This document shows positions 45,228 through 53,021 of a stretch of 64,000 nt of DNA, piece after piece; position 1 is the first letter of the stretch, and every line of letters begins with the position of its first letter. Under the pieces are notes generated by a model. The model saw nothing but the letters and a program-made list of their open reading frames with translations. It was not told where the DNA came from and made no database searches. This DNA comes from Syntrophorhabdaceae bacterium (GTDB taxonomy: Bacteria; Desulfobacterota; Syntrophorhabdia; Syntrophorhabdales; Syntrophorhabdaceae): NCBI GenBank assembly GCA_028698615.1, contig JAQVWF010000001.1, positions 124,001 to 188,000 of the forward strand. Direction: 5' to 3'. The position numbers were made by a program, and so were the translations under genes.

Positions 45228-46064
45228 TCAACCTCTGAGCACTTCTTCGAGAATACCCTTCAGGACGGGGAGCTTGTAGGCAAACGAGGGCCTGATCCCC
45301 GAGATGAACTTGATCTCCTCAAGGGCCATTCTTATCGCTTCGGATATGATGGTCTCGTTCCTGACGGCGCCCCGAAGGATGTCTTCCACCTTTTTCGGCC
45401 TGAAGGGCATGGGCGTGCAGGACCCGATGGCCAGTTTCACATCCAGGAATCTGCCTTCCTCTTCCCTGATGGCGAAGGCAACGCCAAGGCGTGAGATCGC
45501 CCAGGTCGCCCTTTTCGCCACCCTGCGGTAGCCCTCCCGGTATCCGCGAAGGGGGGTTATCTCCACGGAGCTAAGCAATTCCTTCCTGTCCATCGAAGTC
45601 ATGTAGGGGGCAACGATGGCCTCTTCAAGGGGGACCTTCCGCTGCGTGTCCCTTGATTCCAGGATGAGAACGGCATCGTGTATGAGCATGGGAGGTATGG
45701 AATCGGCGGCCGGGGACGCATTCGCAAGATTGCCCCCGATGGTGCCCATGTTGCGTATCTGCGGCGAACCGACGAGCCCGCATGCGAGGGCAAGGCTCCG
45801 GGCATTTCGGATCAGGGAGTCTTCGGTGCTGAGTCTCGCGTGCGTCATCGCCGATCCTATCGCGATCTTTCCCTCTTTCTCGGTCAGCCCGAGAAGTTCC
45901 GGGACGCCGGCCACGTCGATGATGTGGCTGCATTCCTGCCCGGCCCTCATCTTGACCATGAGGTCTGTTCCCCCGGCAAGGATCCTCGGGTTTTCCAGGG
46001 AGGACAGCCAGGAAAGGACCTCGTCCTTTGTTCTAGCGACTACACTTGCAAATTTCGGCAGCAT
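45228..46064 (-). CDS. ndhF: Molybdenum hydroxylase FAD subunit
   Basis: The 278-residue subunit carries the CoxM-type FAD domain with LAGGTDLMVKM and GTIGGNLANASPAADS, the two flavin-binding loops. It passes electrons from the iron-sulfur subunit to an acceptor such as NAD(P)+ or ferredoxin. ATG 46064 gives MLPKFASVVARTKDE, a normal start for the family, and overlaps the small-subunit gene by 32 bp. The open frame extends further upstream but only through that gene. The name is by analogy with E. barkeri nicotinate dehydrogenase. Confidence 0.87.
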   Translation of the reverse strand: MLPKFASVVARTKDEVLSWLSSLENPRILAGGTDLMVKMRAGQECSHIIDVAGVPELLGLTEKEGKIAIGSAMTHARLSTEDSLIRNARSLALACGLVGSPQIRNMGTIGGNLANASPAADSIPPMLIHDAVLILESRDTQRKVPLEEAIVAPYMTSMDRKELLSSVEITPLRGYREGYRRVAKRATWAISRLGVAFAIREEEGRFLDVKLAIGSCTPMPFRPKKVEDILRGAVRNETIISEAIRMALEEIKFISGIRPSFAYKLPVLKGILEEVLRG

Positions 46065-46506
46065 TCTTGATGGCCTCTTCGATCTGTATATACCCGGTAC
46101 AGCGACAAAGATTGCCGCTGATGGCCTCTTTGATGTCATGGGTGTCGGGGTCCGCGTTCTTGAGGAGCAGACTGTAGGCGCACAGGAGCATCCCCGGCGT
46201 GCAGTATCCGCACTGAACGGCGCCCGATCTGATGAAGGCCTCCTGGAGGGGGTGAAGCGCCCCCGACGCGGAAAGGAATTCCACGGTCTTGATATCGCGG
46301 CCGTCTGCCTTCGACGCCAGGGTCAGGCACGAGTAATGAGGTTCGTTGTCAACGAGCACCGTGCACGTCCCGCATTCCCCTATACCGCAGCCCTCTTTCA
46401 CGCTCGTAATGCCGAGCCTTTCCCTGAGGGCATTGAGGAGGGTCTCGTTGTCATCGACCTCGATGATGGTCTTCTTTTCATTGAGCACGAAGCTTATCGT
46501 CTTCAT
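46033..46506 (-). CDS. ndhS: Molybdenum hydroxylase [2Fe-2S] subunit
   Basis: The 157-residue subunit has two [2Fe-2S] clusters. The plant-ferredoxin-like one is in EGCGIGECGTCTV with a later Cys in YSCLTLA, and the second is in QCGYCTPGML and NLCRCTGY. It relays electrons from the molybdenum centre to FAD. It is the first subunit gene of the three, 62 bp downstream of the TRAP large-membrane gene, and overlaps the FAD subunit. Confidence 0.93.
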   Translation of the reverse strand: MKTISFVLNEKKTIIEVDDNETLLNALRERLGITSVKEGCGIGECGTCTVLVDNEPHYSCLTLASKADGRDIKTVEFLSASGALHPLQEAFIRSGAVQCGYCTPGMLLCAYSLLLKNADPDTHDIKEAISGNLCRCTGYIQIEEAIKNAAEICKCSR

Positions 46507-46568
46507 TTCATTTCCCGGTTATTCATCCATATTTTCATAATGCGAACTTTCTGACGGGACAGTATCCA

Positions 46569-47879
46569 TCATCTGCCTCCCATGAGGCCCGGCAGATAGG
46601 TGACTATCTGCGGAAAAATAGTGAGAATGATCGCGGTGGCTATGACGGACAGAAGGAAAGGCAGTGCCCCCTTGAAGATGTCCGACATGGGCACGTCCTT
46701 CGCGATGCCCGCAATGGTGTAAATGTTGAGCCCCACCGGCGGCGTTATGAGCCCGGCCTCCATCATGAGCACCAACAGGACGCCGAACCATATGGGATCG
46801 AACCCGATAGTAACGATCACAGGGAAAATGACCGGCAGGGTGAGGACCATCATTGAGACGGAATCGAGAAAGCACCCGAGGACGAAGTATATGACGATAA
46901 TGATCAGGAGGATGACGTACTTGGAGACCCCGAGCCCCGCGATCCAGGTGGAGACAACCGTGGGTATCGTCGACAGGGCAAGGAAATAGCTGAAGAGGGT
47001 GGCCCCGGCAACGAGGAAAAGCACCATGATCGAGATCCTCGCCATCTCAAGAAGGGCACTGAAAAGGTTTGCCCTGGTGAGCTTTCTCTTGAGGAGCACA
47101 ATGACGAAGAGCGACGTGGCGCCGATCGCGCCCGCCTCCGTGGGGTTGATGAAGCCAAGGTATATGCCGCCCATGACGATACAGAAGACAAGCAGCACTT
47201 CCCACACACCCTTGAGGGCAACAAGCTTTTCCCTGAAGGTCACTTTGTCTGTACTGCGCGGAGCGAGTGCGGGGTTTATGCCCACCAGAACTATAACGCA
47301 GGCGACGAATGCAGCGGACATGACTACCCCCGGCAGGATCCCCGAGATGAGGAGCTTCCCGATGGACTGTTCGGTGAGCATGCCGTAGACGACGAATCCG
47401 AGGCTCGGCGGTATGAGAAAACTCAGCGTTCCACCGGCCGCTATAACCCCGCAGCCAAGCTTGGGGTCATACCCGAACCTGCGCATTTCAGGCAGGGCCA
47501 CATTCCCCATGGCGGCGGCGGCGGCAACGGAAGACCCGCTCACCGCACCGAAGGCGGCACAGGCGGCGATGGTCGCGATCCCGAGTCCGCCGGGCAGCCT
47601 GCGGGCCCACTTGTCAAATGTATTGTAGAGCTCTTTTGTTATGCCCCCTGAACCCGCGAAGCTTCCCATAAGGATAAAGAGCGGGATGATGGTGTAGGGA
47701 TAATTTGCCGCAACACCCCAGACAGTCTCCGCCACCTTGGGCAGGGCCGCACCAAGGGAAGAGAGCGACCATAAACCGACAAAACCCACGAACATCATTA
47801 CGAAGGCGATGGGCATACCGAGAAAGAGCAGGACGAACAGGAGCAGGCAGCCCAATAATCCAATAGTAACAGGGTCCAT
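46569..47879 (-). CDS. TRAP transporter large membrane subunit DctM
   Basis: The 436-residue protein is the channel subunit of a sodium-driven TRAP uptake system, with about 12 membrane segments. It has the family blocks PLFILMGSFAGSGGI, AAFGAVSGSSVAAAAAMG, GVIAAGGTLSFLIPPS and GLITPPVGLNIYTIAG. ATG 47879 overlaps the DctQ stop by one base (TAATG). The position suggests it imports nicotinate, 6-hydroxynicotinate or a related acid; TRAP systems commonly carry carboxylates. Confidence 0.93.
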   Translation of the reverse strand: MDPVTIGLLGCLLLFVLLFLGMPIAFVMMFVGFVGLWSLSSLGAALPKVAETVWGVAANYPYTIIPLFILMGSFAGSGGITKELYNTFDKWARRLPGGLGIATIAACAAFGAVSGSSVAAAAAMGNVALPEMRRFGYDPKLGCGVIAAGGTLSFLIPPSLGFVVYGMLTEQSIGKLLISGILPGVVMSAAFVACVIVLVGINPALAPRSTDKVTFREKLVALKGVWEVLLVFCIVMGGIYLGFINPTEAGAIGATSLFVIVLLKRKLTRANLFSALLEMARISIMVLFLVAGATLFSYFLALSTIPTVVSTWIAGLGVSKYVILLIIIVIYFVLGCFLDSVSMMVLTLPVIFPVIVTIGFDPIWFGVLLVLMMEAGLITPPVGLNIYTIAGIAKDVPMSDIFKGALPFLLSVIATAIILTIFPQIVTYLPGLMGGR

Positions 47880-48370
47880 TATTGCCTCCTTACCAGGCTC
47901 GCGACGGATGTTATGAGGTCGGTGAGAAGCTCCATCCATAGCATGAGCCCGCCCACGGCTACAAGGGTCTTGAAGGGCCACATGGGTACCCTGAGCTGGT
48001 CGGTCACGGTTGTTTCATTGATCCCCTCGATATAGCCATATATTGTCATGATGGTAATGATCGCGAGGGAGGCAATATTCGTTATGATATTGCATATCGT
48101 CTGGCCTTTCGGCGGAAATCTGGACGTAAGGAAATCAACCGCAACATGGCCCTTGACCTGCTGGGTGTACGCGGCACCCAGCAGGATGATGATGGCCAGC
48201 ATGTATTCCGAGAGTTCAAGGGTGCCCGGGAGGGGCTTGTTGAAGATGGCCCTCCCGAGCACGTCAAAAGTGGTGATCAGCATGAGGGGAATGGCAAGGA
48301 ACATGCCAGCGGCACAAACCGCGTACGTTACCTTGTGCACCCCTTTTTGAAAACCTTCCAGCGCTTTCAT
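47879..48370 (-). CDS. TRAP transporter small membrane subunit DctQ
   Basis: The 163-residue protein has four predicted membrane segments. It has the conserved stretch DVLGRAIFNKPLPGTLELSEYMLAIIILLGAAYTQ with the FLTSRFP and GG-x-MLWMELLTDLI segments of DctQ. It forms the membrane complex with DctM, whose start overlaps its stop by one base. The DctP gene ends 20 bp upstream. Confidence 0.92.
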   Translation of the reverse strand: MKALEGFQKGVHKVTYAVCAAGMFLAIPLMLITTFDVLGRAIFNKPLPGTLELSEYMLAIIILLGAAYTQQVKGHVAVDFLTSRFPPKGQTICNIITNIASLAIITIMTIYGYIEGINETTVTDQLRVPMWPFKTLVAVGGLMLWMELLTDLITSVASLVRRQ

Positions 48371-48390
48371 GGCTTTTTTGGCCCTCTTTT

Positions 48391-49473
48391 TCAGACCTTT
48401 TTAAACTCAGGCGGACAGGAAACAAGCTTGACGTTCCTGTTCTCGCACTCTTCGTTCATTATTGCGACGACCTTCCTGGCATTCAGCTTTTTCGCTTCCA
48501 TGTCCGAGACCCATTTGCGCGTCACGTCCTGGAACCTCTTGTACCACTGTTCCGCTTCGGCCTTGGGGAGGTCGATCATCTTGACGCCGGTCTTCTGGAT
48601 GTCGCCCATGATCTTCTTGTAATCTTCTTTGCCGAGCCCGCCCGTAACCTTGAAGGGGTTCGTGCAGACGTCTTCGACGATCTTCTTCTGGTCGGCCGGC
48701 AGCTTGTTCCATGACTTCATGTTCATGACGGTGCCTTCGGAGACGCACCCGAATGTGAGCTCGGTGCCGTACTTTGCAACTTCACCGAGCTTGAACGCAA
48801 GGACCAGAGGTGCACAGGTGACGATGCCGTCGACGGTCCCCGTCTCCATCGCCATGTAGACGTCGCCGAGAGGCATGAAGACCGGTTCCGCGCCCAGGGA
48901 CTTGATGTAGTTTGTCTGGTGTCCGCCGGGAGATCTCAGTTTTACGCCTTTGAGATCGGCCAGCTTGGAGATGGGTTTCTTCGTCCAGATGAAGGACTGG
49001 ATGCAGCCGTTGAGCTCGAGGACCTTTACGTTTTTGAACTCGTCCTTCAATGCCCTTTTGTAGACCGCGTTGCCGATGTCGGCGGCGGTGTCCTTGCCGT
49101 CCACCCATACGGCGAGGGAGAGGACGTCCGTCAGGGGAAAGCGCCCCGGTGTCCATGTGGCCGTGAAATAGCCCATGTCCGAGAGCCCCTTCGCCACGAT
49201 GTCGAAATGCTCGGGTCCCTTGCCGAGGGCCGAGCCGGCGTACATGGTGTAGGGCAGTTTCCCGCCGCTTCTCTTTTTAATCTCTTCCATCATCGGTGTC
49301 CATACGGTCCTGACCTCCCGGCTTACCGGGGGATGCCAGGTGCTGAACTTGAGGTTGGTGTTCTGCGCATGCAGAAGCGTACTGTCAAACACACCCATCC
49401 CTGCCGCGGCCCCTACCACCGCCGCGCCCTTCAGAAAAGTTCTCCTTGTAATCTTCTTACACTCTTCGCACAT
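48391..49473 (-). CDS. TRAP transporter solute-binding protein DctP
   Basis: The 360-residue periplasmic binding protein has a twin-arginine-like signal (ITRRTFLKGAAVVGAAAG) with a cleavage region near HAQ. The body is the DctP fold: FSTWHPP, GGKLPYTMYAGSALGKG, LKGVKLRSPGGHQTNYIKSLGAEPVFMPLGDVYMAMETGTVDGI. The last block includes the conserved ligand-contacting region. In this family an Arg (here LKLRSPG-type, about residue 184) binds the substrate carboxylate, consistent with a carboxylic acid ligand. A GGAGGAGGTCC-like site precedes the ATG. It follows the MmsA-like gene after 108 bp. Confidence 0.9.
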   Translation of the reverse strand: MCEECKKITRRTFLKGAAVVGAAAGMGVFDSTLLHAQNTNLKFSTWHPPVSREVRTVWTPMMEEIKKRSGGKLPYTMYAGSALGKGPEHFDIVAKGLSDMGYFTATWTPGRFPLTDVLSLAVWVDGKDTAADIGNAVYKRALKDEFKNVKVLELNGCIQSFIWTKKPISKLADLKGVKLRSPGGHQTNYIKSLGAEPVFMPLGDVYMAMETGTVDGIVTCAPLVLAFKLGEVAKYGTELTFGCVSEGTVMNMKSWNKLPADQKKIVEDVCTNPFKVTGGLGKEDYKKIMGDIQKTGVKMIDLPKAEAEQWYKRFQDVTRKWVSDMEAKKLNARKVVAIMNEECENRNVKLVSCPPEFKKV

Positions 49474-49581
49474 GGGACCTCCTCCTTTTAGGTTTTGTTA
49501 TCCTAATGGCTCGTGATGAATCCTTCCTTAATTCCTGCAACATACCGATAGCCTTGCTCCCGGATGCCTGACCCGTGGAGA

Positions 49582-51072
49582 TTAAACCCATCTTAAGGTT
49601 ACTGTCTTCTCGTCAAGGAACATCTTTACCGAATCCATCCTCGATTTGGAGTTGCCGAAGAAGGAGTCCTTCTTGGACCCGAGGCCGAAGAAGGCATAGG
49701 GCTGGGGAATGCCGGCATTGATGCCCACATTGCCCACGTCGCATTCCCTGATAAACTTCCGTGCCGCCTTCCCGCTCTCCGTGACTATGCATGCGCTGTG
49801 GCCATAGTTCGTAGAGTTTATGAAGCGGATAGTCTCATCAAGGTCATCCATCCTGATTAAATTGCACAAAGGTCCGAAGGCCTCTTCCCGGGCTATATGC
49901 ATATCGGGGCTGACATTTTCGAAGATGTTGGGGCCGAGGAAGTACCCTTCCTCGTAGTCTTTTATCCTTGTCTTGCGGCCGTCGAGAAGAAGCTTCGCGC
50001 CGGATTTCAGGCCTGACTCGATAAAACTGATCACCTGCTCTTTGCCGTTTGATGTTGTCATGGGCCCGAGTTCCACGCTCTCATCGAGGCCGTAGCCCAT
50101 CTTCATGACCTTCGAGGCCGCGATCAATTTGTCTTTCAAGGTCTTATAGATCTTGTTGTCGCCAAGAACAACCACGTTGTCGGAGCCGAGGCAGCGCTGA
50201 CCGCTCATGCCGAAGCAACCCCTGAGAATGTAGTTGACCGACTGGTCGAGATCGCCGTCTGGCATGATGACGATGGTGTTCTTGCCGTTGCCGTTGAGTG
50301 ACGAGCGTTTGCCGTATTTGCCGCATATCTCGAAGAGTTCCTTGCTTACCCTCGTCGAACCGATGAGGCCTACCCCCCGGACTCTGGGGTCCGAAAGGAT
50401 GACCTTGTTCAGTTCCCTTTCCGGTCCCATGTGGAGAAGATTGACGACACCGGGAGGGAATCCCGCCTCATCGATCATTTTCGACATCGCGTCCGCCGAC
50501 ACCGGGCACTGGCGGCTCGGCTTGACGATGACCGTGCAGCCGCAGGCGAGCGCATAGGGGACGAATGACGACCAGGCGTGCATGGGAATGTTGCCGGGGG
50601 TGATGATGAGGAAAACGCCGACAGGTTCGTGGATGAGGTAGCAGTCTATCCCGTTGGCGAGCTGCTCGACATGTTCGCCCTTATAGAACCCGTACATTGA
50701 ACTGCCCGCCGCCTCAATGTTCTCGATGCACCTCGAGATGGTTCCCCTGCCGTCGCCTATGGTGCACCCGTGGTCCTGGACGAGGATCCTGGCCAGTTCC
50801 TCGTGGTGTCTCATGAAGGTGTCTCTCAAATTGAATATGAGCTTTGCCCTGTCCCTGAAGGGGACGTTCTTCCATTTCCCAAATGCGGTATGGGCCGCGG
50901 CAATGGCTTTTTCCACGTCTTCGGGCCCCGCCACGGGGGCCTGCGCGATAACCTTGCCCGTCGCGGGATTGGTGGTGTCGAAATACTTGCCTGTCTTCGG
51001 TTTGACCCATTTTCCATTTATGTGCAGGTCCAGTTTGCCGTAGTGTTTGTTCACTTCCTTAAGCACTGCCAT
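49582..51072 (-). CDS. CoA-acylating methylmalonate-semialdehyde dehydrogenase-like enzyme (MmsA/IolA family)
   Basis: The 496-residue aldehyde dehydrogenase has catalytic Cys294 in GQRC. Its LNGNGKNTIVIMPD stretch replaces the usual LELGGKNP, so the general-base Glu is absent, a hallmark of CoA-dependent MmsA enzymes. These convert malonate semialdehydes plus CoA and NAD+ into acyl-CoA, CO2 and NADH. 2-Formylglutarate, the enamidase product, is a malonate semialdehyde with a propionate side chain, so the expected product here is glutaryl-CoA. That is inference from chemistry and context. GGAGGAACC precedes the ATG; the regulator gene ends 25 bp upstream. Confidence 0.87.
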   Translation of the reverse strand: MAVLKEVNKHYGKLDLHINGKWVKPKTGKYFDTTNPATGKVIAQAPVAGPEDVEKAIAAAHTAFGKWKNVPFRDRAKLIFNLRDTFMRHHEELARILVQDHGCTIGDGRGTISRCIENIEAAGSSMYGFYKGEHVEQLANGIDCYLIHEPVGVFLIITPGNIPMHAWSSFVPYALACGCTVIVKPSRQCPVSADAMSKMIDEAGFPPGVVNLLHMGPERELNKVILSDPRVRGVGLIGSTRVSKELFEICGKYGKRSSLNGNGKNTIVIMPDGDLDQSVNYILRGCFGMSGQRCLGSDNVVVLGDNKIYKTLKDKLIAASKVMKMGYGLDESVELGPMTTSNGKEQVISFIESGLKSGAKLLLDGRKTRIKDYEEGYFLGPNIFENVSPDMHIAREEAFGPLCNLIRMDDLDETIRFINSTNYGHSACIVTESGKAARKFIRECDVGNVGINAGIPQPYAFFGLGSKKDSFFGNSKSRMDSVKMFLDEKTVTLRWV

Positions 51073-51097
51073 TGGTTCCTCCTTACAAGATTGACGC

Positions 51098-51640
51098 CTA
51101 AAATGTGGGCGGTGTTATGACCCATATCACGATCACGTCTTCTTTTCCGCTGTTCCCCCAGTCATGGGGGGTGGTGGATGAAAAATAAAAGCTTTCGCCC
51201 TTATGGATCTTGTGTAGTTTGTTGCTGAGCATGAGGTCCATTTCTCCCTGGACCACATAGCCGAACTCTTCTCCTTCATGGGAATACATTCCGTGGGAAC
51301 CACCGCCGGGTTTAATGACGGTAAAGAAAGGCTGCATTTTCTTGTTGCCCGTATTCTTTACAAGGGACTGTATCCTTGCGTCCCATCTGTTCAATTGAAT
51401 GACGATGCGCGCGTCCTTCCGCATCACGACGTCTTCGTTATTAGTGCTCTTCATGAAAAAGTCGACGATGTTCACATTGAGCGCCTCGGCGATCCTCTTG
51501 AGCATGGATATGGAGGGGTCCGCCTTGCCGCGTTCCAGTTGTGATATCAGGGAAGGGGTGCATTCCACGAGTTCGGCGAGCTGCTTGATGTTGAGGTTCT
51601 TTGTGTCTCTGAATTCTCTGATCTTTTTTCCGATATCCAT
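51098..51640 (-). CDS. XRE-family regulator with C-terminal cupin domain
   Basis: The 180-residue protein has an N-terminal helix-turn-helix (residues 4-60: LAELVECTPSLISQLERGKADPSISMLKRIAEAL). A cupin barrel follows (about 90-178: GGGSHGMYSHEGEEFGYVVQGEMDL...GESFYFSSTTPHDW) that probably binds a small effector. The histidines and glutamates typical of metal-binding cupins are partly present. ATG 51640 was preferred to GTG 51646. It is the first gene of the nicotinate operon, and a palindrome overlaps its own promoter, so autoregulation is likely. Confidence 0.9.
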   Translation of the reverse strand: MDIGKKIREFRDTKNLNIKQLAELVECTPSLISQLERGKADPSISMLKRIAEALNVNIVDFFMKSTNNEDVVMRKDARIVIQLNRWDARIQSLVKNTGNKKMQPFFTVIKPGGGSHGMYSHEGEEFGYVVQGEMDLMLSNKLHKIHKGESFYFSSTTPHDWGNSGKEDVIVIWVITPPTF

Positions 51641-51666
51641 CTGCACACTCGCGGAAGGGATAATTA

Positions 51667-51684
51667 AATAAAATTTATTTTATT
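51667..51684. promoter_or_regulatory. Palindromic operator overlapping the regulator promoter
   Basis: A perfect inverted repeat, AATAAAAT-TT-ATTTTATT, covers the -10 box of the promoter upstream of the XRE-cupin gene. This is the expected position for a repressor site, most simply that of the adjacent regulator. Confidence 0.55.
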
Positions 51685-51706
51685 AAATGTGATTTACTTT
51701 TGTCAA
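51677..51706 (-). promoter_or_regulatory. Promoter of the regulator-mmsA-TRAP-ndh-ena-hnr operon
   Basis: On the minus strand a perfect TTGACA (51701-51706) is followed after 18 bp by TAAAAT (51677-51682, 5/6). The start would be about 30 bases before the regulator ATG. The next candidate promoter downstream is not obvious for 12 kb. Confidence 0.65.
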
Positions 51707-51730
51707 GTATTATTTTGGGGGAATAATGAA

Positions 51731-51758
51731 GACCCCGGACAGAAACCTGCCCGGGGTC
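51731..51758 (-). terminator. Terminator-like hairpin after the BcrB-like gene
   Basis: A 12-bp stem (GACCCCGGGCAG / CTGTCCGGGGTC, one G-U pair) and a GTTT loop lie 25 bases after the BcrB-like stop and before the regulator promoter. It divides the block into two transcription units. Only a short T-rich stretch follows. Confidence 0.65.
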
Positions 51759-51782
51759 GATAGGTTGCCGAGATTGGGTTGG

Positions 51783-53021
51783 TTAAGCCGCAGCCGTCTT
51801 CTGTGCCAGGCCCAGACGGTCAAGGGTTTCGAAATATGCCTCGATCCTGGTGCGCACCTGGGACTCGGCATAGAAACGCTGATCGCCCATGTCGCTCTCG
51901 AAGACGAGGGCGGGGATGCCGGTTCTCTTCGTGAGGATGTCCTTCAGCGTCGGTACTGCGAAGGATACGGCCTTGCAGCTCCTGTTCATGAACATGATCA
52001 TGCCGTTCATGGAGTATTTCTTGAAGAGGTCCGTTGCCATGTCTGCCCTGTCCTCAATGGTGGAGTTGGAGAACCGGTTCACGTAGTTCTCGGCAAGGGT
52101 GACCAGCGGGTCCTTGTTAAGGTCGAAGTCGAAGCTCCAGGCGTGAACGTAAAGGGAGGTGAGGATAACGCCGCCGTAAGAGCCGAGCATCTTGGCGTGG
52201 TCGCTGAACTTGAACCAGACGGGGAGGTTTTCCCAGTAGAGGCGGTATTTCTCCTGATCTTTCGGCAGGACACCGATGCCCTGGTCCACCTTCGCCTGTA
52301 TCTCGTTGACGAGTGTCTGGTAGTAGTCGACGCACTCCTGTGTCCCCCTGCGGTAAACGGCGATGGCCATGCCGATAAGGGCGTCGAAGATGCTTATGGG
52401 GGAAGGCTTGTACTGGGCCATGTCCAGGAATTCCTTGTAGAGGATGCTTGATGCGGCGGAGTACTTCATGACCTCTTTAAGCCGGTCGTAGTCGAATTTT
52501 TTCTTCGTCTTCTCTTCGAGGAAGGAGATCAGTTCCTTGAGTTGGAGGACGCAGTATTTGACGATCTCCTCGCGGGCTTTCTTGTTCATGACGTGCTCGG
52601 GCGTGTCGAAAACAAAAACGGGCTGACCCCCCTGGCGTGCCAGGACCTGAAACCATTTTGTCAGGGTAAAGCACTGGGCGTTGCAGGCGAGGAAGAGATC
52701 CGCGTCCGGGATGCCTCTCGTCACAGTCACCCCGGTCTTGCGATAGCCAAGGTCACTTCTGGCATAGGCACAGAGGTGGTTCGTGTAACCCATGCCCTCT
52801 ACGACGGAGCAGAGCTCCACCCCTTTCTTGGCCGTCAGGTTTGCGACGGCGTGGTTCTCGGGGTAGATCGGCACGATGTCGTGGGCGACGAAGATCTCCA
52901 CGGGAGAGATCGCCGTTGTATAGCCGATCAGCTTGCCGTTATCGTGAGCATGGAAAGCGTCTTCCATGTATTCGTCGGTTATCTTTTTTGATAGCTGTTT
53001 CGATGTAAGCTTGTCGTTCAT
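51783..53021 (-). CDS. 2-hydroxyacyl-CoA dehydratase / benzoyl-CoA reductase family subunit (BcrB/HgdB-like)
   Basis: The 412-residue protein fits the larger iron-sulfur subunit of this family. The three cluster Cys are likely those in NHLCAYARSDLGY, LACNAQCFT and NRSCKAVSF, the last followed by the family block GIPALVFESDMGDQRFY. In benzoyl-CoA reductase and 2-hydroxyglutaryl-CoA dehydratase such subunits receive ATP-energised electrons from an ASKHA-type activator, which is not in this window. The substrate is unknown. It overlaps the BcrC-like gene by 4 bp (ATGA). Confidence 0.85.
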   Translation of the reverse strand: MNDKLTSKQLSKKITDEYMEDAFHAHDNGKLIGYTTAISPVEIFVAHDIVPIYPENHAVANLTAKKGVELCSVVEGMGYTNHLCAYARSDLGYRKTGVTVTRGIPDADLFLACNAQCFTLTKWFQVLARQGGQPVFVFDTPEHVMNKKAREEIVKYCVLQLKELISFLEEKTKKKFDYDRLKEVMKYSAASSILYKEFLDMAQYKPSPISIFDALIGMAIAVYRRGTQECVDYYQTLVNEIQAKVDQGIGVLPKDQEKYRLYWENLPVWFKFSDHAKMLGSYGGVILTSLYVHAWSFDFDLNKDPLVTLAENYVNRFSNSTIEDRADMATDLFKKYSMNGMIMFMNRSCKAVSFAVPTLKDILTKRTGIPALVFESDMGDQRFYAESQVRTRIEAYFETLDRLGLAQKTAAA

